From Paenibacillus periandrae (lineage in GTDB: Bacteria; Bacillota; Bacilli; Paenibacillales; NBRC-103111), in NCBI RefSeq assembly GCF_022458865.1, contig NZ_JAJNMU010000006.1:248001-312000 (forward strand): 64,000 nucleotides of DNA, given 5' to 3'. Below the pieces are notes generated by a model that saw only the letters and a list, made by a program, of their open reading frames with translations, did no database searches and was not told the DNA's origin. Below, piece after piece: positions 46,831 through 56,581 of this stretch. The stretch's first letter is position 1; each line of letters opens with the position of its first letter. The position numbers and the translations under genes were made by a program.

Positions 46831-47041
46831 CATCTAAAGGGCCTTGCAGCAGTATCGGTCTGTTGTATCCGTTTAAAGTCAGCAACCAGCGCATCGATAG
46901 TTCCTTCGCCTTCGTCCTCTATTGGGATTTTGATCACTTTGGCCGAGGGAATCTCATGTTGTATAGCCCGTGCTATGATCTCCGCAACCTTCAGGGCGAA
47001 AAAACTGCTTCGTAAGAATCCGGCGCTATAACCACTCTCAC
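46831..47041 (-). pseudogene. 5' fragment of a glycerate kinase gene
   Basis: A GTG at 47041 overlaps the malic enzyme stop (GTGA) and opens VRVVIAPDSYEA, then after a frameshift at a run of six T it continues LKVAEIIARAIQHEIPSAKV and IKIPIEDEGEGTIDALV. This is the N-terminus of GarK/GlxK-type glycerate kinases (consensus: IAPDSFK, PxADGGEGT). About 65 codons remain; the sequence then joins the reductase fragment. The enzyme would have phosphorylated glycerate made by the reductase, so the bacterium lost this copy of that branch. Confidence 0.8.
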
Positions 47042-48231
47042 GCTCCCCCCTCCTTTCCCACTAAGGCGACACCCGTTTCCTGGGCCGCCTTTGCGACAGC
47101 GGCTGCCACTCTGGGAGCGACGCGCACGTCAAACGGCTGCGGAATGACATAATTTCCGCTCAATTCTTCATCGCTGATTAATTCGGCTATGACCCGAGCA
47201 GCTGCAATTTTCATAGCATCATTTATTTCGAAAGCTCTTACATCGAAAGCTCCCCGAAAAACCCCGGGAAAGGCAAGCACATTGTTAATTTGATTCGGAT
47301 AATCCGAGCGTCCAGTACCGATAACTTTAGCCCCCGCTTCGAGCGCGGCCTCCGGCAATATTTCGGGATCAGGATTGGCCATGGCAAAAATGATCGGGTC
47401 TTTCGCCATGGATCGTACCATATCCGCCGTCAACGCCCCGGCTGCCGAAACACCTAGAAAGACGTCCGCTCCGGCGATAACATGTTCCAATAAACCCGCC
47501 GTTTTTTGCCGATTCGTAAATTGTGCAATTCCATGTTTTATGCCGTTCATGCCATCCGTACGTCCTTCGTAAATGGCTCCTTTCGTATCGCAAACAATCA
47601 TGTTTGTTATTCCCATTCGAAGCAATAACTTGGCGATGGCGATGCCGGCCGCTCCAGAACCGTTGATGACGACACGCAGGTCCTCCAATCTTTTACTAAC
47701 CACTTTCGCCGCATTGATCAGTCCGGCAAGAGTGACTATTGCCGTACCATGCTGGTCGTCGTGAAAAACGGGAATATCGAGTTCCTTTTTGAGACGCTCT
47801 TCAATCTCAAAACAAGCCGGTGCCGCTATATCCTCCAAATTGATGCCGCCGAAAACGGGTTCCAGCAATTTGACGGTCTCTACCAGCTTATCGATATCGG
47901 AAGTATTGATACAAATCGGAAATGCGTCGACTCCGGCAAACTGTTTAAACAAAACCGCCTTTCCTTCCATCACCGGCAATGCCGCATAAGGTCCGATGTT
48001 GCCAAGTCCCAACACGGCTGTACCGTCGGTGACCACCGCCACCATGTTTCCTTTATTGGTATAATCATACACGAACTCTTTCTGCTTTTTGATCTCCCGG
48101 CAAGGTTCAGCCACACCCGGAGAGTAGGCCAAACTCAAATCCCTCGAATTTAATACGGGAACCTTTGAAATAATAGCCAGCTTACCTTTGAAGCTCCGAT
48201 GTAACTCCAGTGCATCCTCGCGTAATGCCAT
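47038..48231 (-). CDS. NAD(P)-dependent malic enzyme
   Basis: 397 residues, the short bacterial malic enzyme form. It oxidatively decarboxylates malate to pyruvate and CO2. Conserved parts: LAYSPGVAEPC near 33-43, EGKAVLFKQFAGVDAFPI near 88-105, metal ligands in NLEDIAAPACFEIE and PVFHDDQHGTAI (near 130-165), and the cofactor motif GSGAAGIAI near 190. It lies 104 bp behind malate synthase G, across a terminator-like hairpin, so partly separate expression is possible. Together with malate synthase it turns glyoxylate and acetyl-CoA into pyruvate. Confidence 0.93.
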   Translation of the reverse strand: MALREDALELHRSFKGKLAIISKVPVLNSRDLSLAYSPGVAEPCREIKKQKEFVYDYTNKGNMVAVVTDGTAVLGLGNIGPYAALPVMEGKAVLFKQFAGVDAFPICINTSDIDKLVETVKLLEPVFGGINLEDIAAPACFEIEERLKKELDIPVFHDDQHGTAIVTLAGLINAAKVVSKRLEDLRVVINGSGAAGIAIAKLLLRMGITNMIVCDTKGAIYEGRTDGMNGIKHGIAQFTNRQKTAGLLEHVIAGADVFLGVSAAGALTADMVRSMAKDPIIFAMANPDPEILPEAALEAGAKVIGTGRSDYPNQINNVLAFPGVFRGAFDVRAFEINDAMKIAAARVIAELISDEELSGNYVIPQPFDVRVAPRVAAAVAKAAQETGVALVGKEGGA

Positions 48232-48276
48232 ATTTATCGCCGCCTTTTTTTATCATATGAGTCCGGTACTTTCTTA

Positions 48277-48315
48277 AATAAAAGAAAAGCATGCTGCTGA
48301 GACAACATGTCTTTT
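48277..48315 (-). terminator. Terminator-like hairpin between malate synthase and malic enzyme genes
   Basis: On the minus strand AAAAG-A-CATGTTG pairs with CAGCATG-CTTTT (one bulged A, three-base-class loop) and is followed by CTTTTATTT. It would end or attenuate transcription from the malate synthase side before the malic enzyme gene. Confidence 0.55.
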
Positions 48316-48335
48316 CCATCCATACCCATTGCGGT

Positions 48336-50510
48336 TTACACCTTCACCATGGCCTTAAATTGCTTGCGTCTGCGGTGAAGCACAGGCTCCGTATAACCGT
48401 TCGGCTGGTTGTATCCTTCGAATACCAGCTCGCAGGCCGCTTGAAACGCCACGGAACGATCGTAACCTTCGGACATGGGCCGGTAAACCGGATCGCCGGC
48501 GTTCTGATCGTCGACCACTTTAGCCATGCGCTTCATTGTTTCCATAACTTGTTCTTTCGTACAAATCCCATGATGCAGCCAGTTCGCCATATGCTGGCTG
48601 GAGATGCGAAGGGTGGCCCGGTCCTCCATCAGTCCTATATTATTAATATCAGGCACTTTCGAGCATCCGATTCCCTGCTCTACCCAGCGGACAACATAGC
48701 CAAGGATACCCTGGGCATTGTTATCCAACTCTTGGGCAATCTCTTCGGGACTCCAATTTCGGCTTCTATCCACCGGAATGTCCAAAATATCGTCCCTGCA
48801 GTCCCGGCCGTTTTGCTTTAATCGGTCTTGCACCGCCTTCACATCGACTTGATGATAATGAAGAGCGTGCAACGCGGCCGCTGTTGGCGATGGAACCCAT
48901 GCCGTATTACAGCCCGCCTCAAGCTGAGCGATCTTCAGCTTTAGCATTTCCTTCATAAGGTCGGGCATCGCCCACATCCCTTTGCCGATTTGAGCGCGCC
49001 CTTGTAACCCGCAGGCAAGCCCGATGCTCACATTGGATTCCTCATAGCCCTGCAGCCACTTCGCCGACTTCATGCTGTTTTTGCGAATCATAGGCCCCGC
49101 ATCCATTGACGAATGAATCTCGTCCCCCGTTCGATCCAGGAATCCGGTATTAATAAACACGATACGATCCTTCACTTCACGAATGCAAGCTTTCAAATTG
49201 AGCGAAGTGCGGCGTTCTTCGTCCATGACCCCGATCTTGATCGTATGACGTTCCAAGCCGAGCATATCTTCCACCCGGTCAAACAACTCGCTTGCAAAAG
49301 CGACTTCCTCTGGTCCATGCATCTTCGGCTTCACGATATAAATGGAACCTTTGGAAGAATTAGTGTACGGCCCATTTCTCAACAAATCGTGTTTGGCGAT
49401 AAGACTGGTCATCACCACATCCAGAATACCTTCGGGAATCTCCTGACCGTTCTGATCCAATATCGCATCTATGGTCATCAGATGTCCGACGTTGCGAACA
49501 AACAACAGCGAACGCCCAGGCAGGCTGAATTCCTTTTCGGAAGGTAACGTATACTTGCGATCCGGATGGAGTGTTCGGGTTATCGATTTATTGCCTTTCA
49601 TGAAGGTCGTGGATAAGGTCCCTTTCATGAGTCCCAGCCAATTGCGGTATACCAATACTTTATCTTCGGCATCCACAGCCGCAACGGAATCTTCACAATC
49701 CAAGATCGTTGTAAGCGCCGATTCCATCAAAACATCTTTGACACCTGCTGTATCCGTTTTGCCAATAGGGTGATTACGATCAATTTGAATTTCAAAATGC
49801 AATCTGTTATTTATGAACAATATAGCGTTAGGAGCTTCCCGTTGCCCTTGATAACCGGCAAGTTTGGAAGGTTCCTTCAGTCCAGCTCTCTCTCCGCTGC
49901 TTAGCGAAACGGACAATTTCCCTCCTCCAATCGAATATGCAACAACGTCAGCATGAGACCCTTCAGTCAGCGGCAGTACCCGATCCAAAAAGCTTCTGAC
50001 ATAAGAGATCACCTTCTCGCCTCGAATCGGGTTGTAGGCAGCCGTTAAATGGGAACCGCCCTCATCATCCGTCGCATTGGTTCCGTAAAGAGCATCGTAA
50101 AGGCTTCCCCAACGGGCATTCGCTGCGTTAAGTGCGTAACGGGCATTATTTACGGGTACGACCAGTTGTGGGCCAGCTTGATACGAAATTTCGTCGTCAA
50201 CATTTTGCGTAGTAACCTGGACATCCTGCGCCTCCGGCTCCAAATATCCGATTTCATTTAAAAACGACTTATATTCGTTAAAATCATAAGTCTCCCCGTT
50301 TTTCCGATGCCATTCTTTGATCAGGCTTTGAAACTCATCCCTCTTGGCCAGTAATGCCTTATTTTTAGGCGCCAAGTTGGAGATCAGCCGTTCGAAATCG
50401 GACCAGAACTGCCCTTCATCTACCCTGCTTTCAGGCAATGCTTCCGTGCCGATAAACCGGTAAAGCTCGGATGCAACTTGCAGATTTCCTACTTTAATAT
50501 ATTTTTCCAT
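48336..50510 (-). CDS. glcB: Malate synthase G
   Basis: 724 residues, the length of the monomeric G form. It condenses glyoxylate with acetyl-CoA to malate. Diagnostic segments are present: [71 protein letters not shown] and [12 protein letters not shown]. The ATG follows GGAGGAG by five to eight bases. The gene lies 24 bp behind an FAH-family hydrolase gene and downstream of the glycolate oxidase genes. The A form is the one usually seen in Bacillales, so the G form here fits a dedicated glycolate pathway. Confidence 0.95.
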   Translation of the reverse strand: MEKYIKVGNLQVASELYRFIGTEALPESRVDEGQFWSDFERLISNLAPKNKALLAKRDEFQSLIKEWHRKNGETYDFNEYKSFLNEIGYLEPEAQDVQVTTQNVDDEISYQAGPQLVVPVNNARYALNAANARWGSLYDALYGTNATDDEGGSHLTAAYNPIRGEKVISYVRSFLDRVLPLTEGSHADVVAYSIGGGKLSVSLSSGERAGLKEPSKLAGYQGQREAPNAILFINNRLHFEIQIDRNHPIGKTDTAGVKDVLMESALTTILDCEDSVAAVDAEDKVLVYRNWLGLMKGTLSTTFMKGNKSITRTLHPDRKYTLPSEKEFSLPGRSLLFVRNVGHLMTIDAILDQNGQEIPEGILDVVMTSLIAKHDLLRNGPYTNSSKGSIYIVKPKMHGPEEVAFASELFDRVEDMLGLERHTIKIGVMDEERRTSLNLKACIREVKDRIVFINTGFLDRTGDEIHSSMDAGPMIRKNSMKSAKWLQGYEESNVSIGLACGLQGRAQIGKGMWAMPDLMKEMLKLKIAQLEAGCNTAWVPSPTAAALHALHYHQVDVKAVQDRLKQNGRDCRDDILDIPVDRSRNWSPEEIAQELDNNAQGILGYVVRWVEQGIGCSKVPDINNIGLMEDRATLRISSQHMANWLHHGICTKEQVMETMKRMAKVVDDQNAGDPVYRPMSEGYDRSVAFQAACELVFEGYNQPNGYTEPVLHRRRKQFKAMVKV

Positions 50511-50534
50511 CGGAAACTCCTCCTCATATAGATT

Positions 50535-51296
50535 TTACTCAGCTTTCACTTGATTTCGAAGGTGTCCAATCCCTTCAATAAAACAATCCACAACATCGCC
50601 GTCGCGAACGTTATCAGCTCCCGCTGGGGTTCCCGTCAAAATGACATCTCCCGGCATAAGAGTCATAAATTGGCTGATGTACGAAATCATGACGTCGATC
50701 GGTGTAATGATGCGATTCATCAGGCTATCCTGTTTCAATATCCCGTTAACAGCCGCTTTTATGCGTGCGGATCTGTAATCAAATTCCGTCTCAAGCACCG
50801 GACCGAGAGGACAAAACGTATCAAACGCTTTGCCGATTGTCCAGTGCCCCTCCGGGTGGAAATAATTAAAGGCACCAAAGTCATTCGCTACCGTATATCC
50901 GAAAATCGCCTCGTCCGTATCCTCTGGGCTCAAGTTTTTCACGGTTTTCCCGATTACGACAGCAAGCTCCGATTCGAATCTGATCTCCTCTGTCCCGCAA
51001 GGCAAGAGTACCGGATCCTCCGGACCGATCACCGTACCGAGCGGCTTTAAAAATAAAATCGGCATATCGGGAACAGGCGGCATCTCTACACCCTCCGCTG
51101 CAAAGTTTTTACCGATGCCAATGATATGCCGTGGAATTAGTGGTGCCTTGTATTGAATATCTCCCAGTTGAAACGTTCTCCCTGTTAAGGTACGGTCGCC
51201 AAATAAATCTCCGGTAAATTCTTTAACCGTGCTTCCTTCGATAATGCCGCTCATAATCTCGGTTTCTCCGGAAACCGTGAATCGGGTAAACTTCAT
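50535..51296 (-). CDS. Fumarylacetoacetate hydrolase family protein (possible diketo-acid hydrolase)
   Basis: 253 residues. The FAH C-terminal fold is marked by the metal ligands in RFESELAVVIGK (two Glu near 105-108) and GYTVANDFGAFNYF (Asp), followed by KAFDTFCPLGP and the end segment MPGDVILTGTPAG. Members hydrolyse C-C bonds of 2,4-diketo acids or act as isomerases and decarboxylases in aromatic catabolism. Here it is 24 bp before malate synthase G and behind the glycolate oxidase genes. An attractive role is hydrolysis of a 2,4-dioxopentanonate to pyruvate and glycolate, a known FAH-superfamily reaction in alternative pentose pathways; this is inference. Confidence 0.85.
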   Translation of the reverse strand: MKFTRFTVSGETEIMSGIIEGSTVKEFTGDLFGDRTLTGRTFQLGDIQYKAPLIPRHIIGIGKNFAAEGVEMPPVPDMPILFLKPLGTVIGPEDPVLLPCGTEEIRFESELAVVIGKTVKNLSPEDTDEAIFGYTVANDFGAFNYFHPEGHWTIGKAFDTFCPLGPVLETEFDYRSARIKAAVNGILKQDSLMNRIITPIDVMISYISQFMTLMPGDVILTGTPAGADNVRDGDVVDCFIEGIGHLRNQVKAE

Positions 51297-51312
51297 TTTT
51301 CATCAACCTTTC

Positions 51313-51328
51313 GTTCATTATTGTGAAC
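51313..51328. promoter_or_regulatory. Candidate operator upstream of the FAH-family gene
   Basis: GTTCA (51313-51317) and TGAAC (51324-51328) are inverted around TTATTG, 17 bp before the start codon. The position after the likely promoter and the closeness to the iclR gene suggest a site for that regulator, but it is short. Confidence 0.3.
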
Positions 51329-51401
51329 ATCGTTCGCAATTTTACTTAAAAAAATATTCCCATAGTTTTCTTTATACATCAATGGGAATTGAAGCACCTA
51401 A

Positions 51402-52145
51402 TTAGTTCGTTGACAACCTCTGAGCCAAAGCGAAAATCTCGCTTACGGCTTTGTGTTTCTTTACTTCCCAATGATGGATCGGTATGGAGCAGCTGACGGC
51501 AGCAACCACTTCTCCCCAGTGGCGAATAGGCGCTGCAACACAACAAAATCCCATGACTCCCTCTTGTAAATCCATAGAATAACCGATGTGCCGTACTTTC
51601 TCCAGCTCCAAAAGTAAAATCTCCCGCGAATCAAGCGTATGTGCCGTTAATTGAGGCAGCGTCTCCTCGGGGAATATTCGTCCAATCTGTTCAGCATTCA
51701 TATCCATCATCAGCGACTTTCCAAGACCGCTTGCATGTGCCGGAAAACGAACGCCAGGGCCTAATACCATATGAACCGGAGTAGACGCTTCCATTTTGGC
51801 AAGATATAGAACTGTGTTCCCGTCCAAACGAGCTAGCTGTATCGATTCCTGAAGAGCTTGCATGGCCGGCCCCGCTGCCCCTTTAAATTCTTCAATCAGA
51901 TCATACTGCCTAAAGTAAGCGCCGCCGAAATCTCCGAACGAACTACCGAGCGCATAAGTTTCGCCTCGGTCCTTTTGTACCCATTGCAGGTGTTCCATCG
52001 TGGAAAGCAGAGAATACAGCGTGCTTTTGCTGATGCGCAGATGCTTGGAGATATCGGATAGTTTCCATTTAAAGGGCTCTTCGGCAAGCAACTTCAATAC
52101 GGAATGCGCCCGATCGAGTGCAAGTACGGCATATTTTTGATCCAT
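51402..52145 (-). CDS. IclR family transcriptional regulator
   Basis: 247 residues. The N-terminal winged helix (LKLLAEEPFKWKLSDISKHL, ISKSTLYSLLSTMEHL near 12-52) is followed by the IclR effector domain (HVMLGPGVRFPAHASGLGKS near 125-145, and CVAAPIRHWGEVVAAVSCSIP near 200-220). The ATG at 52145 (MDQKYAVLAL) follows AAGGAAA. It lies between glcD and the FAH gene. IclR proteins control many glyoxylate and aromatic pathways and bind small acids such as glyoxylate or pyruvate, so it likely controls this cluster. A large palindrome in front of glcE is a candidate site. Confidence 0.9.
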   Translation of the reverse strand: MDQKYAVLALDRAHSVLKLLAEEPFKWKLSDISKHLRISKSTLYSLLSTMEHLQWVQKDRGETYALGSSFGDFGGAYFRQYDLIEEFKGAAGPAMQALQESIQLARLDGNTVLYLAKMEASTPVHMVLGPGVRFPAHASGLGKSLMMDMNAEQIGRIFPEETLPQLTAHTLDSREILLLELEKVRHIGYSMDLQEGVMGFCCVAAPIRHWGEVVAAVSCSIPIHHWEVKKHKAVSEIFALAQRLSTN

Positions 52146-52309
52146 CGCGTTTCCTTCTTTCATCCATGCAATCCCGTTTTTAAGGCTTCGATCAGAAGCT
52201 TTTTTTATTATAACTTCGTATCACACACTCCTAATATGCATTTCTCGGGCCAATCAATGTGTGAGAGGTTTCATTGTCAAAGAACAAGATGAGCTCATAG
52301 CTCCGCGTG

Positions 52310-53782
52310 CTATTCCTTGGATGATGAGATAAAACTCTTAACTTCTACACAACGGGCAGGTTTCGGGAATACTTTGTCCGGGTTGCATAAGCCGTGCGGG
52401 TTGAATATGTCGCGAATATCCGTTTGCGCCTGAATTTCACGTTCATTGAAAATAAAACGCATATCCTCCATCTTCTCAATGCCTACTCCATGCTCGCCGG
52501 TAATGGATCCGCCTACGTCCGCGCAAGCCTTCAGCACTTCGGAGCCTGCGGCTACCGCTCTTTCGGTCTCTCCGGGAACCCTGGAATCAAACAAAATGAG
52601 TGGATGAAGATTGCCGTCACCAGCGTGGAACACATTGGCGATGCGCAGCTCGTATTTCGCGCTGATCTCGCCGACCTTCGCCAGAACTTCGGGAAGCTTG
52701 CTGCGCGGGATCACCCCGTCCTGAACCAGATAATCGGGAGAAATGGTGCCCATTGCGCCGAATGCGGTTTTCCGGTTAGCCCACCAGCGACCTCTTTCCT
52801 GCATATCGGCCGCCTGGCGCACCTCCCGCACCCGGTTTCTTTGACAAACGGCAATGATGTGTTCGATCTGATCCTGCAGCCCTTCCTCGATTCCGTCGAC
52901 TTCGACAATGAGCACTGCACTCAAATCCCTCGGGTATCCGACCGGATAGTTGCCCGATTCAACGCCTTCAATGGCGACTTTATCCATCATTTCCAGAGCT
53001 GCCGGAACGATGCCAGCAGCAATGATTTCCGAGACGGCCCTGCTTGCGTCATTGACATCGTCGTATAAGGCTAGTACCGTCTTGACTCCCTGCGGCTTCT
53101 TCAGAATACGGACCGTAATTTCCGTTACGATGCCCATCGTGCCTTCCGATCCGGTAAGAATGCCAAGCAAATCATACCCGGGACTGTCCAGCGTGCCTCC
53201 GGTTTTCACGATGTCTCCGTTCGGAAGTACAAGCTCGAGTCCCAATACATGATTGGTCGTTACACCGTATTTCAGACAGTGTGCTCCGCCAGCGTTTTCC
53301 CCAACGTTCCCCCCGATAGTACAGGTTGCCTGACTGGAAGGATCTGGTGCGTAATAGTACCCTTTCGACGAAATCGAATTGGACAGCTTCAAATTGATAT
53401 AACCCGGCTGAACGACCGCCCTGCGGTTCAAGTAATCGATACTGAGCAATTTGTTCATCCGCACCAGGCTGACGATCACTTCCCCGCCTTGTGCTATTGC
53501 ACCGCCGCTAAGACCCGTCCCCGCCCCCCTAGGCAAAAAAGGAATTCGCCGTTCATACAAATATTTGACAACACGAGAAACCTCCTCCGTCGACTTTGGG
53601 AAAACAACGGCACCAGGAAGCGATTTTTCAATCGTATATCCATCACATTCGTACGCTACTAAGTCTTCATATCGGTGCAGAACGGCAGCCCGCCCGCTTA
53701 TTTCTACCATCGCCCGAATGAAATGCTCGCGCTGCTCGAAACTGACGAATCCGTTCGATGCCTTATGCTTATTGTTGTTCAT
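52310..53782 (-). CDS. glcD: Glycolate oxidase subunit GlcD (FAD-linked)
   Basis: 490 residues. The N-terminal FAD-binding domain has PRGAGTGLSGGAIA near 73-86, GNVGENAGGAHCLKYG near 150-165 and LTGSEGTMGIVTE near 205-217. The C-terminal FAD-oxidase domain ends with FHAGDGNLHP and GEHGVGIEKM. It oxidises glycolate (or D-lactate) to glyoxylate (pyruvate), passing electrons through GlcF to the membrane. The ATG at 53782 (MNNNKHKAS), eight bases behind GAGGAGGGG, is chosen over an upstream in-frame start. It follows glcF by 5 bp. GlcDEF resembles D-lactate dehydrogenases, but malate synthase G in the cluster favours glycolate. Confidence 0.92.
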   Translation of the reverse strand: MNNNKHKASNGFVSFEQREHFIRAMVEISGRAAVLHRYEDLVAYECDGYTIEKSLPGAVVFPKSTEEVSRVVKYLYERRIPFLPRGAGTGLSGGAIAQGGEVIVSLVRMNKLLSIDYLNRRAVVQPGYINLKLSNSISSKGYYYAPDPSSQATCTIGGNVGENAGGAHCLKYGVTTNHVLGLELVLPNGDIVKTGGTLDSPGYDLLGILTGSEGTMGIVTEITVRILKKPQGVKTVLALYDDVNDASRAVSEIIAAGIVPAALEMMDKVAIEGVESGNYPVGYPRDLSAVLIVEVDGIEEGLQDQIEHIIAVCQRNRVREVRQAADMQERGRWWANRKTAFGAMGTISPDYLVQDGVIPRSKLPEVLAKVGEISAKYELRIANVFHAGDGNLHPLILFDSRVPGETERAVAAGSEVLKACADVGGSITGEHGVGIEKMEDMRFIFNEREIQAQTDIRDIFNPHGLCNPDKVFPKPARCVEVKSFISSSKE

Positions 53783-53787
53783 GAACG

Positions 53788-55146
53788 TTACCCCTCCTCG
53801 TTGCCGTATGCCCAATCGAGCAGTTGAATCGTATGGACAATTTGCTCCGTACGGTCATGACGCACGACGCCTACTTGAAACTGCATCATACATCCGGGAT
53901 TGCCCATAGCCACCGCATCGCATCCGCTGGGAATGTCGTTCATCTTGCGGTCCAGAAGCTGCCCCGCCATTTCGGGATGCGTCAGGTTATAGATGCCTGC
54001 ACTGCCGCAGCAACGATCGGCATCGGGCAGATCGACAATGCGTAAGCCGGGAACGGATGCAAGCAGCCGGCGTGGCTCGGCCCTTATACCTTGCGCGTGC
54101 GCCAGATGGCAGGCATCGTGATAAGTGACCGTCATGTCGAGCTTCCCTGTGGGCGCGATCAAGCCGAGCCGGTCCAGAAACTGTGATACGTCCGTGATTT
54201 TTTCGCTGAACAAATGCGCCTTGGCGCGGTAGCGCTCATCTGTTTTGAACAATTCCTCGTATTCCTTCAGCGTCGAACCGCAGCCCGCCGCATTTACAAT
54301 AATGGCGTCAATGTCATCGGATAAAAATACGTCGATATTATGGCGAGCCAATTGCTTCGCTTGATCCCGGTCGCCTGCATGTACGTGCAAAGCACCGCAG
54401 CATTTTTGCGCTTTCGGAATCCATACATCGCAGCCGTTGCGTCGCAGAACTCGGATTGTCGCCTCGTTGACGTCACTGAATACGACATCCATGACACAGC
54501 CCGTAAGTACCGCCACCTTCGCCCTTTTGACACCGATGGCAGGTAACGTTTCCGGGTGGGAACGCAGCACCGGGGGCCTCGAAAGCTTCGGCAGCGCCTT
54601 CTCCATCTCGCGCAAATGCGTAGGAAGGAGACGCATCAATCCGAGTTTATCCGCCACAAAAGCGAGCCCGGACTTTTGGTACACCTTCAGAAGCGTGCCC
54701 AGCATTTGCATTCTTGACGGATACGGGAACAGAACATGTAGAAACAGCTTGTTAACCAGACCCGAGAAGCCTTTTGGAGGATCGGCCTTGTACAGCTGAC
54801 CTCTCGCTTCTTCGATCAGCGCCCCCACTTGAACGTTAGACGGACAAGCGGTTTCACACGCCCGGCAGTCCAGACAAGTAGACACTGGATTTTTGAAAAA
54901 CTCGTTCAGTTGCATTTTCCCTTCCGCAACGGATTTGATCAGATAAACCCGTCCTCGCGGAGAATGCGGCTCCAAACCGGTTTCCTGATAGGTCGGGCAT
55001 GCCTCGAGACACATGCCGCAATGCACGCATTGCGAAAATTTATCCGGATCGGGAGCATCCTCCCATAAATAATTGGAACGTATTAACGAAACATCATCGC
55101 ATGCCGGGGGAACCGCTTGCTTTAATTTAACGTCTTGTTGAGACAC
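53788..55146 (-). CDS. glcF: Glycolate oxidase iron-sulfur subunit GlcF
   Basis: 452 residues. Two 4Fe-4S cluster motifs lie at the N-terminus (CVHCGMCLEACP near 40-51 and CLDCRACETACP near 92-103), and two CCG domains in the C-terminal half (KCCGALHVHAGD and DRCCGSAGIYN). The subunit carries electrons from GlcD/GlcE to quinones. The start is a GTG at 55146 with AGGAGGGA six bases upstream, inside the end of glcE (1 bp after its stop), so translation is coupled. Confidence 0.95.
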   Translation of the reverse strand: MSQQDVKLKQAVPPACDDVSLIRSNYLWEDAPDPDKFSQCVHCGMCLEACPTYQETGLEPHSPRGRVYLIKSVAEGKMQLNEFFKNPVSTCLDCRACETACPSNVQVGALIEEARGQLYKADPPKGFSGLVNKLFLHVLFPYPSRMQMLGTLLKVYQKSGLAFVADKLGLMRLLPTHLREMEKALPKLSRPPVLRSHPETLPAIGVKRAKVAVLTGCVMDVVFSDVNEATIRVLRRNGCDVWIPKAQKCCGALHVHAGDRDQAKQLARHNIDVFLSDDIDAIIVNAAGCGSTLKEYEELFKTDERYRAKAHLFSEKITDVSQFLDRLGLIAPTGKLDMTVTYHDACHLAHAQGIRAEPRRLLASVPGLRIVDLPDADRCCGSAGIYNLTHPEMAGQLLDRKMNDIPSGCDAVAMGNPGCMMQFQVGVVRHDRTEQIVHTIQLLDWAYGNEEG

Positions 55147-55147
55147 T

Positions 55148-56509
55148 TCAAATCCCTCCTACAAACCGACCCGGATTCAAGATGCGGTTCGGATCGATTT
55201 TATGTTTGATCCCTTTCATCAAATCCCAATCTTCCGCTTCAGCACCCCATACGTTCAGCTTCTCCTTGATTTTGAGGGGAGCGAATTCGATCACCGAACG
55301 ACCGTTCAGACTACCGAGGAACGATTCGACTGTACGAAGCCATTCGAGAACTTCCTGCTGCTGTCCCAAGTCCGCCCGAACTGTTGCCCTGCTGATGCCC
55401 GTATATAGGCCCCCATGGAAGTCCAGCTCCAACCCTCTTACATCCGCTGAATTTTGCACGACCTCGTAAATGGCCGGAATTTCTGTAATCGTAGAGAGCA
55501 GTTTGACGATTACCACAAGCTTATCGTCAGGAATGTCGTTCGAATTCGGGAGATGCTCACGCAGTCTGGAGATCACAGCCTGAGTTTCTTCATATCCCGA
55601 GATCTGCTCCTGCACCACAACTCCTAAGCTGCCACATGCTTCTAGCAGCCAGCTTAACTGAAATTGCACCGAGCGTTCCACGTCCTCAAACGATACCAAC
55701 ATCATAGGACTTTCAAATTCCCTGCCGAATATATGTTTCCCAAGTCTCCCGTTTACCCATTCCACTGTGGAAGGCTCGAGCTGAGAGTCGAGCAACATTT
55801 CTTGCAGCTTGCGTAGCTTAAGTAAATCCGGACTACGTACAGCTAAAGCCCCAGCATAACCAGGAATAGGCCGGATTTTAAAGGTGAGTTCGGTGAAAAC
55901 TCCCAATGTTCCCATAGAACCGATAAATAGCTTGTTCATATCGTATCCGGCCACATTTTTGACGACCTTTGCCCCCGTGCGAATAAGCGAGCCATCTGGA
56001 TAACAGATGCGGGATGCGATTAAATAATCTCTTGCTGACCCGTACATTGCTCTTTTGGGCCCTGAAGCGTTGGCGGCGACAATCCCGCCCAGGGTCGATT
56101 GCTCCCCCCATGCCGGATCTAGCGGTAGAAACTGCCCCTCCTTACCTAAAGCTTGCTGAAGCTCATGCAGCGTTGTTCCCGGAAGCACGGTGACGATGAG
56201 GTCCCCGGCGGAATGCTCGAGGATACCGGACATTTTTCTTAGCGACAGTATTACATCCGTTCCATCGCCGGGATGTCCATACGCATCTTTTGTACTTCCG
56301 CCCTGAGGTGCAACCCGCACATGGTTTTTGCAGGCCCAGCCGAGAATTTGCTCGATCTTCCGTTCCTCGTCAGGAAACACAACGATCGGAGCCTTAAGCT
56401 GATATTGCCGCTCCTTCTCCAAGTGACAAACCGCAATGTTCTCCGATCCAACCACTTGGACCAAATCTTGTACCATTCTATCGGTTGTTAACTTGACCAT
56501 TTCATGCAT
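55148..56509 (-). CDS. glcE: Glycolate oxidase subunit GlcE (FAD-binding)
   Basis: 453 residues. It has the FAD-binding PCMH-type domain (VRVAPQGGSTKDAYG near 62-76, STLGGIVAANASGPKRAMYG, GAKVVKNVAGYDMNKL) but a divergent shorter C-terminal part, as in GlcE, which works together with GlcD. The ATG at 56509 (MHEMVKLTT) follows GAGGTGAG closely; the frame is open further upstream through the operator region, which is not coding. It is the first gene of the glcEFD operon. A 44-bp palindrome lies 28 bp before the start codon and overlaps a promoter. Confidence 0.9.
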   Translation of the reverse strand: MHEMVKLTTDRMVQDLVQVVGSENIAVCHLEKERQYQLKAPIVVFPDEERKIEQILGWACKNHVRVAPQGGSTKDAYGHPGDGTDVILSLRKMSGILEHSAGDLIVTVLPGTTLHELQQALGKEGQFLPLDPAWGEQSTLGGIVAANASGPKRAMYGSARDYLIASRICYPDGSLIRTGAKVVKNVAGYDMNKLFIGSMGTLGVFTELTFKIRPIPGYAGALAVRSPDLLKLRKLQEMLLDSQLEPSTVEWVNGRLGKHIFGREFESPMMLVSFEDVERSVQFQLSWLLEACGSLGVVVQEQISGYEETQAVISRLREHLPNSNDIPDDKLVVIVKLLSTITEIPAIYEVVQNSADVRGLELDFHGGLYTGISRATVRADLGQQQEVLEWLRTVESFLGSLNGRSVIEFAPLKIKEKLNVWGAEAEDWDLMKGIKHKIDPNRILNPGRFVGGI

Positions 56510-56537
56510 GTTCTCACCTCGCTTGAATTTCTGTAGA

Positions 56538-56581
56538 AACTTGATCATATTATGAATAATGTTCATAATAATGATCAAGTT
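56538..56581 (-). promoter_or_regulatory. 44-bp nested palindrome over the glcE promoter
   Basis: AACTTGATCAT (56538-56548) and ATGATCAAGTT (56571-56581) are perfect 11-bp arms, and inside them TTATGAA and TTCATAA form a second inverted pair. The arms carry a plausible promoter on the minus strand: TTGATC (56573-56578) and CATAAT (56549-56554), 18 bp apart. A regulator bound here would block or contact RNA polymerase. The IclR protein of the cluster is the best candidate. The sequence has no T-run and is upstream of the gene, so it is not a terminator. Confidence 0.65.

Noticed and set aside
48291..48821. 176-codon plus-strand frame over the malate synthase gene, and similar long shadows at 52394-53068, 57313-57801, 10628-11203 and 36913-37500
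   Set aside because: Each is antisense to a well-supported gene; long antisense frames arise from codon bias in such genes.
53788..56509. D-lactate dehydrogenase complex instead of glycolate oxidase
   Set aside because: The families overlap, but the three-subunit GlcD/E/F layout next to malate synthase G favours glycolate; D-lactate as a side substrate stays possible.
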